A stretch of DNA of 62,830 nt from an uncultured Verrucomicrobiota bacterium (GTDB taxonomy: Bacteria; Verrucomicrobiota; Verrucomicrobiia; Opitutales; Seribacteraceae): positions 1 to 62,830 of the forward strand of contig CACMQL010000007.1 in NCBI GenBank assembly GCA_902615835.1, in the 5' to 3' direction. Position 1 is the stretch's first letter; each line of letters starts with the position of its first letter. The translations under genes and the position numbers were made by a program. The notes beneath the pieces were generated by a model. That model saw only the letters and a program-made list of their open reading frames with translations. It searched no databases and had not been told where the DNA came from. Below are positions 57,731 to 62,830 of the stretch, in pieces.

Positions 57731-58677
57731 AAGCTGACCTGCAAGTGCTTTGCTTTTTCTTGTAAAAGTGAAATACCCAATGAAGAAAATTTTGTTTTCC
57801 ACAAATAAACTTTTTGCAGTTGTGGCAGAGTCAATAGAGCATTAGTGATTTCTTCGGAAACCTGAGTGTTCACTAAATTTAGGCTTTCCAGGCTTTGATT
57901 GCCTCTAAAGTAAAGGATGGAACTCGACTCCGTGGATGTTTCCATCAAATTTAAATTAGTTAACCTTGGGAAACTTGAAAGAAATTGAATGGATTTGTCC
58001 GATATCGAGGTCTTGCGCAGGTCTAATTTAACCAGATTTTGCTTAATTGGCAGCAATGCTTCGAGGGCAAAGTCATCTACAGTCTCAGGTTCGGTGACCG
58101 CTCTCGCTTCGAGCAAAACAGACCCAACCCCAAGGGGACGCACCAACAACTTGCTCTTTTCCGAGATCTGCTCGAGAACGAAATCTTCCACCGGCATGAC
58201 TCCGACAGCTAACTGGTCGATCTTCTCTAAATAACTCGCTTGAGGAAGCTGATCATCTTCTTTCCTTTGCACTAATTTCTCAATTCCATCGGTAGCCCCA
58301 GTCCAGTCCCCAAAATCTACTCCCTGGGCAATCCACATTCTTAGAATTTCCTTTTCTTGTGTGGTTAAAGATCCTCCCTTGGGCGGCATATGATCAGCAT
58401 CCTCCTCTTGAAGAATAACCCGCTGATAGAGGGAGCTCCTACTTGGGTGATCAACTTTGACTACGGCTCCATCATCACTTCCATGCATAATATAGGCAGC
58501 GCCATCTAACCTCAGTCCTGCCTTAGGCTCTTTGCGCACTCCATTTTTTTCGTAGGGGGATTGATGACATTCAATGCACCTGTTCTCTAAAATCGGCCAA
58601 ACATCATGCCGAAAATCTACTACAGCCGATGCCGTGGCATGCAGCATAAGTATGAGTGGAAAACTTCCTCGAATCAT
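57727..58677 (-). CDS. Planctomycete-type cytochrome c with leucine-rich repeats
   Basis: The 316-residue protein has a signal peptide (about 1-18). The PSC1-type heme domain has C34-I-E-C37-H38 for covalent heme attachment, GLRLDGAAYIMHGSDDGAVV and the axial methionine in DADHMPPKGG. After about residue 125 there is an intermediate region. From about 210 on there are leucine-rich repeats (LTNLNLMETSTESSSILYF, LESLNLVNTQVSEEITNAL, LQKVYLWKTKFSSLG). Such cytochromes usually act with DUF1553/DUF1501-type partners, which are not adjacent here. It could carry electrons and bind another protein. Confidence 0.9.
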   Translation of the reverse strand: MIRGSFPLILMLHATASAVVDFRHDVWPILENRCIECHQSPYEKNGVRKEPKAGLRLDGAAYIMHGSDDGAVVKVDHPSRSSLYQRVILQEEDADHMPPKGGSLTTQEKEILRMWIAQGVDFGDWTGATDGIEKLVQRKEDDQLPQASYLEKIDQLAVGVMPVEDFVLEQISEKSKLLVRPLGVGSVLLEARAVTEPETVDDFALEALLPIKQNLVKLDLRKTSISDKSIQFLSSFPRLTNLNLMETSTESSSILYFRGNQSLESLNLVNTQVSEEITNALLTLPQLQKVYLWKTKFSSLGISLLQEKAKHLQVSF

Positions 58678-58803
58678 ATTCTTTTTTTAACCGGCAGAAC
58701 CGATAACTCGAGCCTTTTTCATCTTAATTAGAAAGAATAATTACATGGGTACGGATCCTTTTGGCTTGGAAAAAATTTTGGCCAAAGGCTAAATGATCAC
58801 TCG

Positions 58804-59748
58804 ATGCAAATTATAAAAATCATTTTCCTTCTTTTTTCTTTCGTTCAAGCAGGCTCAGCCCGAAGTGATTTTTCCTGGATTGATACCCCTATGAAACATC
58901 TCGATCTTTTTTGGGGAGAACGTAAAGTTGCCCGTTATGTATATGAGCAAATGGACCCGGGAGAACGCGAAAGAACCTACAAGCCTTTTGTCCATCTCTT
59001 TGACTCCGAGGGAATAGACTTTGTAACCAAGGGTCCGGGAGGAAAATTCACCCATCATCGCGGTATCTTCTTTGGATTCTCAAAATGTTCGGCTGTAGAT
59101 CAAAATGGGAAACCAGTAAGCGTCGACACCTGGCATTGCAAAATGGGCTTCCAAACGCACGAAAAAGTAAACAGGCAGCAGGCTGACTCTAACAAAGCCT
59201 CGCTTCAAAGCGAAATAGCTTGGCGAGTGGAAGACGGCACTGTTTTCATTACCGAAAAGCGAGACTTTACCTTTCAGTTCGATAGGAATGACCGATTACA
59301 AATCGATTTCATCTCTGAGTTATCCACGTCCCAACCCCGAATAACCTTAGACGGAGACCCACAGCACGCGGGCTTTCAATTTAGAGCCTCCAATGAGGTC
59401 TTTGAATCCACCTCCAAACGAACCTTTTACATCCGCCCCAAGGACGGTAAGGATGATCCGGGAAAAACGAAAAATTGGCCACAAAATCAAGACATGACTA
59501 ATTTAAATTGGAAAGCCCAAAGTGTGGTAGTCGGAGATGAACGTTATTACACCCTCTACCTGGATCACGACCAAAACCCGAAGCCCAGTTATTACAGCGA
59601 GCGGGATTACGGTCGTTTTGGCTCATACTTCAAAAGTTCAGTCACTCCGGAGCGTCCATTGATAGTCAAATACAGATTAATTTTTGGAACCAAGGAATTA
59701 TCCGTTGAAGATTGCGAGTCCTATTCAACCGCTTTTCTTACCCAGTAA
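58804..59748 (+). CDS. DUF6807 (PmoA-like) secreted protein
   Basis: The 314-residue protein has a signal peptide (about 1-20). It matches the DUF6807 family, often annotated PmoA: YKPFVHLFDSEGIDFVTKGPGGKFTHHRGIFFGFSKCSA, DTWHCKMGFQTHEKV and FRASNEVFESTSKRTFYIRP. The segment H-H-R-G-x-F-F-G is the family hallmark. Despite the label it is not related to particulate methane monooxygenase; such proteins often accompany carbohydrate-utilisation genes. It is followed 36 bases on by the DMT transporter. Confidence 0.9.
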   Translation: MQIIKIIFLLFSFVQAGSARSDFSWIDTPMKHLDLFWGERKVARYVYEQMDPGERERTYKPFVHLFDSEGIDFVTKGPGGKFTHHRGIFFGFSKCSAVDQNGKPVSVDTWHCKMGFQTHEKVNRQQADSNKASLQSEIAWRVEDGTVFITEKRDFTFQFDRNDRLQIDFISELSTSQPRITLDGDPQHAGFQFRASNEVFESTSKRTFYIRPKDGKDDPGKTKNWPQNQDMTNLNWKAQSVVVGDERYYTLYLDHDQNPKPSYYSERDYGRFGSYFKSSVTPERPLIVKYRLIFGTKELSVEDCESYSTAFLTQ

Positions 59749-59784
59749 CTTTTTTACAAGCCTGACTTTGATTTACTTGCTAAT

Positions 59785-60672
59785 TTGAGCGAGAACTTCC
59801 CACCCTACACCTTAGCACTCTCTGCCGGCTTTCTGTATGCATGCAGTGCAATTCTCTGTAAAAGAGGCTTAGAACAAGGTGCAGGCACACTACGCTCTTT
59901 GGTTTATTCAAACTTGGTAATGTCATGTTGCTTTCTGCCCTACCCTTATTGGGCGGAAAAGAGTCTATCCCTGGAATTTATTTTCTATGGTTTCTTACTC
60001 GGTTTCCTTTTTTTCTTTTCTCAAATGCTGTGTTTTCTGTCTCTGCGAAGAGGTGATGCTAGCCTAATGACCCCGATTATGGGATCCAAACCCGTATTTG
60101 TAGCTATCTTTGTTGTCCTTTTTAATTTGAGTTCACAGAACTTGGAAGTTTCCACTTGGGTAGCCGTAGGATTAACCACTCTCTCTATTGCCCTGATAGG
60201 TTGGCCCGAAAAAGCCTCCGATTTTTCCTTTTCCGGATTACTGATGGTAATCAGCGGGGCAGCGGGGTTTGGTCTACTTGATTCATTGGTTCCTTTTTTT
60301 ACGCATCGATCCGACCCGTTTTTTCTCTTATTCATTATCTTCGGGTCGGTCGGATTATTTTCGATTCTGATCATACCGTGGACCGAAGGCTCTTTTCTGA
60401 CTTTTCGATCGAAGGCGGACGGTTGGATGTGGCTATCTGCCCTACCCATGGGAGGACAGGCAATCTTTATGTCTGTGGCAATCGGCTTTTACCAAGTCCC
60501 GACAGAAGCGAATATTTTTTACGCGGGGCGTGGTTTTTGGTCCGTGGTGCTGGTCGCAGTGATTGGTGGATGGATTGGACTAGCGGAGGGCAAATCATCC
60601 AAATCCCTACTTTTACGAAGAATGGTCGGGGCTCTGCTTTTGTTAATCGGTATCTGGCTTGCATCCATCTAA
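59785..60672 (+). CDS. EamA/DMT-family transporter
   Basis: The 295-residue protein has about ten hydrophobic segments arranged as two EamA repeats (LALSAGFLYACSAILCKRGL, PIMGSKPVFVAIFVVLFNL; SGAAGFGLLDSLVPFF, FYAGRGFWSVVLVAVIGGWIG). DMT transporters export or import metabolites such as amino acids or sugars; the substrate is unknown. The start at 59785 is TTG, with no ATG in a good position. It lies 36 bases after the DUF6807 gene and converges on the CbiX-like gene. Confidence 0.85.
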   Translation: MSENFPPYTLALSAGFLYACSAILCKRGLEQGAGTLRSLVYSNLVMSCCFLPYPYWAEKSLSLEFIFYGFLLGFLFFFSQMLCFLSLRRGDASLMTPIMGSKPVFVAIFVVLFNLSSQNLEVSTWVAVGLTTLSIALIGWPEKASDFSFSGLLMVISGAAGFGLLDSLVPFFTHRSDPFFLLFIIFGSVGLFSILIIPWTEGSFLTFRSKADGWMWLSALPMGGQAIFMSVAIGFYQVPTEANIFYAGRGFWSVVLVAVIGGWIGLAEGKSSKSLLLRRMVGALLLLIGIWLASI

Positions 60673-60695
60673 ATCAAACTACCTCTAAATCCAAG

Positions 60696-61520
60696 TTACT
60701 GAAATTCTCTCAGGCGCTCCCCTAATATTTCGATTAGGTAAGGATGTTTTCCCAAAGTAGGGGTTTGCTTAATCCTTACCCCATCCTTTTCAAAAGGAAG
60801 ACAGATCTTTGTAATATCTCCATTGGATCCCGCATGTCTTCCTGGAGCTAAAAACAACTGAGCCACAATTACATTTCTTTCACCCCGAGCACATATCTCA
60901 GCCAATAACTTCTTCAGTAAAGGATCATTAAAGGAGTATTCTTCCCCTGCCCTTCTCTCCATGGAAGCCGTTGAAAAACCGGAAATGATTCCAGGCAGTT
61001 TTTTTTTCAATTGGTTGCCAATTTCCTCTCGAACCAAGTTGACCTCCCGCTGAGGAGTACCATGGTCCACCAAAATAACATAGGGTTTTATCTGGCCGTG
61101 CTCAGAAAGTGACTGCATAACATGTTCACACAGAGCACTTGCGATCCTTTCATCCCCTTTACGGAACAGACAATCAGCAATTTTGTACTCTCTTCCAGGT
61201 TTAGCAGCAAACCATGCATCCGCCCTGCCTTTTAACCAATCGGTAATGGCAAGACTCGGTCCCAAAAACATGGGAATAAAATTTATGCATTCCAATTCAT
61301 TCGAATCCATTGATTGAAAAAAAGCTTCCATTGATAAACCGGGAATTCTGTTTAATTTCAAGGGATCCACTTTATGAGAATGCATAATTCCCGCGGGCTC
61401 CACTTTTTTGCCTGTAACTTTACTCAGTTGATGGGCTATGTCGCGAATATAGAGTACAGACTCGGGACGAAGAGAACCATTATCGACCAGAAAATATTTT
61501 TTTGTCTTTGATTTTTCCAA
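60696..61520 (-). CDS. CbiX-like (sirohydrochlorin cobalto-/ferrochelatase family) double-domain protein
   Basis: The 274-residue protein has two CbiX-type halves. The first (about 1-125) begins VDNGSLRPES where the catalytic histidine of HGS is replaced by asparagine. The second (about 145-274) begins ILVDHGTPQREVN and has LFLAPGRHAGSNGDI, the metal-site region with its histidine. The usual function is metal insertion into sirohydrochlorin for siroheme or cobalamin. With no other cobalamin or siroheme gene around, the role here is uncertain. The start is TTG at 61520. Confidence 0.78.
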   Translation of the reverse strand: MEKSKTKKYFLVDNGSLRPESVLYIRDIAHQLSKVTGKKVEPAGIMHSHKVDPLKLNRIPGLSMEAFFQSMDSNELECINFIPMFLGPSLAITDWLKGRADAWFAAKPGREYKIADCLFRKGDERIASALCEHVMQSLSEHGQIKPYVILVDHGTPQREVNLVREEIGNQLKKKLPGIISGFSTASMERRAGEEYSFNDPLLKKLLAEICARGERNVIVAQLFLAPGRHAGSNGDITKICLPFEKDGVRIKQTPTLGKHPYLIEILGERLREFQ

Positions 61521-61556
61521 TTGACGAACGAGGGTTTGAAGGGCAAATTATAGAAA

Positions 61557-61576
61557 TAACAGCCGGGAAGCTGTTA
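61557..61576. repeat. Hairpin upstream of the first OmpA lipoprotein gene
   Basis: TAACAGC and GCTGTTA are perfect inverted copies around CGGGAA. The repeat lies 25 bases before the ATG at 61602 in the divergent space with the CbiX-like gene. It may be a regulatory site or a 5' leader stem. Confidence 0.45.
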
Positions 61577-61601
61577 AATGTAACTAAGCGGGAAAATAAT
61601 T

Positions 61602-62210
61602 ATGAAAAATAAATTGTGGATGGCAACTACACTCGTTGTATTAATTTTTATATCATCTTGTTCCAACAAGAACAGTTTATCTCCAGAGGATACTGCACTC
61701 ATCAAAGGAACTGATCGTGGTACCTTTACAGGCTCGCCTGAAGATTACATGAATCCAACAGAATCCGAAGAGCTTTCGCCCGTCGGAGCCACCATTACTG
61801 GCATTGAAGGTGATGATGGACTCGCACCCCAAGATCCTTTCTGGAGTGATCCGGATTTGTTACAAACTGCGGAAAGGCCTTTTGATCCGATCTTCTTTGG
61901 TTTTGACCAATACAATATCGGTTCAGACGAAAGAGAAAAACTTCAGGATATTGCCGTCTTCATGTCCCAAAATCCCTCCATCAGAATCTTGGTCGAAGGA
62001 TACTGCGACTGGAAAGGCACTCCTGCCTACAATAAATCCTTGGGCGACAGAAGAGCCACGAGTGTCCGCGACTACCTAACTGATCTTGGCGTCGAACAAA
62101 ACCGTATTGAAATCATCTCTATGGGCGATGAAATGGCGACCCCCAATGCCGATCCGACTACTGCCGGCATGGAAAGGAAAGCTCATTTCCTAATCCTCCG
62201 GGATTCCTAA
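61602..62210 (+). CDS. OmpA/Pal-type peptidoglycan-associated lipoprotein (copy 1)
   Basis: The 202-residue protein has a lipoprotein signal ending FISS-C20, a linker with acidic and proline residues, and a C-terminal OmpA domain (about 90-202) starting RPFDPIFFGFDQYNIGSDEREKLQDIAVFM. Motifs are VEGYCDWKGTPAYNKSLGDRRATSVRDYL and the D/R pair that binds diaminopimelate in peptidoglycan. It anchors the outer membrane to the wall like Pal. A similar gene follows 14 bases downstream. tol genes are not in the window, so the Pal role is inference. Confidence 0.92.
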   Translation: MKNKLWMATTLVVLIFISSCSNKNSLSPEDTALIKGTDRGTFTGSPEDYMNPTESEELSPVGATITGIEGDDGLAPQDPFWSDPDLLQTAERPFDPIFFGFDQYNIGSDEREKLQDIAVFMSQNPSIRILVEGYCDWKGTPAYNKSLGDRRATSVRDYLTDLGVEQNRIEIISMGDEMATPNADPTTAGMERKAHFLILRDS

Positions 62211-62224
62211 GAATCCTCGCCCCT

Positions 62225-62821
62225 ATGAGGAAGTTTTCGAAAACAGCCGCTTCGTTCCTCTTTTTACTTTTAGGCTTTTCTTCCTGCTCGAAGAAACTTG
62301 AGCCTGACACTACTCTAATCAGAAATTCAGACGACAGCACAGGAATAGATTCTGCTGACTCGTTGAGATATTTGCCGGGCGATGAATTTTCTCCGGCGGG
62401 CGATCCTTTGATTGGCGTAAATAGTGACCTCCTAGTACCGAGAAACAAGGATCTCGATGCGTTTAATGACCCACTTAATACCATCCGTCCATTTGATCCG
62501 ATTTATTTTGGTTTTGATCAATACAACATCAACTCTTCTGAAAGAGCTAAATTGGCTGGGATCGCTGAGTTCTTAAATACCAATCCAAAAGCAAAATTAT
62601 TGATTGAAGGTTATTGCGACTGGAAAGGTACGCCTGCTTACAACAAATCTCTAGGGGACCGCCGGGCAACTACGGTAAAATCGTATCTTATGGATCTTGG
62701 GGCTGATCAATCTAGGATTGAAACCGTCTCGATCGGTGATGAGAATGCCATTCCAAACGCGGATGGTGAACAAGCAAAATTGGACCGACGTGCAGCCTTC
62801 GTCGTTACCAAAGGTTCCTAA
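62225..62821 (+). CDS. OmpA/Pal-type lipoprotein (copy 2)
   Basis: The 198-residue protein repeats the design of its upstream neighbour: lipobox FSS-C21, an acidic linker, and the OmpA domain IRPFDPIYFGFDQYNINSSERAKLAGIAEFL with VEGYCDWKGTPAYNKSLGDRRAT-like sequence (IEGYCDWKGTPAYNKSLGDRRAT). The linkers differ and the OmpA domains are very similar, so the two look like a tandem duplication. It ends nine bases before the window edge. Confidence 0.92.
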   Translation: MRKFSKTAASFLFLLLGFSSCSKKLEPDTTLIRNSDDSTGIDSADSLRYLPGDEFSPAGDPLIGVNSDLLVPRNKDLDAFNDPLNTIRPFDPIYFGFDQYNINSSERAKLAGIAEFLNTNPKAKLLIEGYCDWKGTPAYNKSLGDRRATTVKSYLMDLGADQSRIETVSIGDENAIPNADGEQAKLDRRAAFVVTKGS

Positions 62822-62830
62822 AGATTTGCT

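Overview
The window looks like a chromosomal segment of a Verrucomicrobiota bacterium, probably a marine Opitutae-type lineage. This is inferred from gene content and not from a marker phylogeny. The supporting genes are a DUF1501 end, three secreted formylglycine sulfatases, a planctomycete-type cytochrome c with leucine-rich repeats, DUF6807, two PQQ-type propellers, LL-diaminopimelate aminotransferase, LpxK (Gram-negative outer membrane) and two OmpA/Pal lipoproteins. Base composition is moderate, but the 4-13 kb stretch is visibly more GC-rich than the AT-rich 15-24 kb stretch. Clear Shine-Dalgarno sites are scarce, and several genes appear to start at GTG or TTG.

Region by region. 1-1.7 kb: DUF1501 C-terminus and the replication-repair ATPase RarA. 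1.8-12.4 kb: a sulfated-glycan cluster with an EF-hand sulfatase, a small secreted protein, a sulfatase fused to an agarase-like glycoside hydrolase, a third sulfatase, an LRR lipoprotein and a sodium/solute symporter with an inserted domain. A near-perfect palindrome lies in the last divergent promoter region. 12.3-24.7 kb: a disulfide oxidoreductase, a cNMP/pseudo-receiver/STAS-like regulator, hemF-hemE, lpxK, panD with a class V aminotransferase, topoisomerase III, a cysteine-free FmdB-like protein, lipA and a PQQ propeller. 24.8-33.0 kb, minus strand: nusA-infB-rbfA, then dnaK-groES-groEL ending in a strong terminator. nusA is preceded by a promoter and an intrinsic terminator inside its own leader.

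33.1-42.3 kb, plus strand: leuB, alaS, an SNF2 helicase, ilvB and a PAS-GGDEF cyclase. 42.3-47.3 kb: an exported intradiol dioxygenase, tRNA-Gly(CCC), a Cdd1-like protein, a LON-domain protein, a nucleoside transporter, a tiny lipoprotein candidate and an SDR. 47.4-55.3 kb: dapL, an ABC exporter pair, a DUF374 acyltransferase, an outer-membrane barrel, a LysM amidase, a MECR-like reductase and a secreted esterase. 55.4-62.8 kb: an exported HEAT-like/PQQ pair, the cytochrome c, DUF6807, a DMT transporter, a double CbiX protein and two tandem OmpA lipoproteins.

Most of the window is housekeeping (translation, folding, heme, leucine/valine/lysine and cofactor synthesis, envelope) around one accessory island for sulfated algal-type polysaccharide. 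No CRISPR array, prophage, insertion sequence, rRNA or known riboswitch was seen. The best candidates for new biology are the sulfatase-hydrolase fusion with its putative operator and modified symporter, the pseudo-receiver regulator and the nusA leader attenuator.
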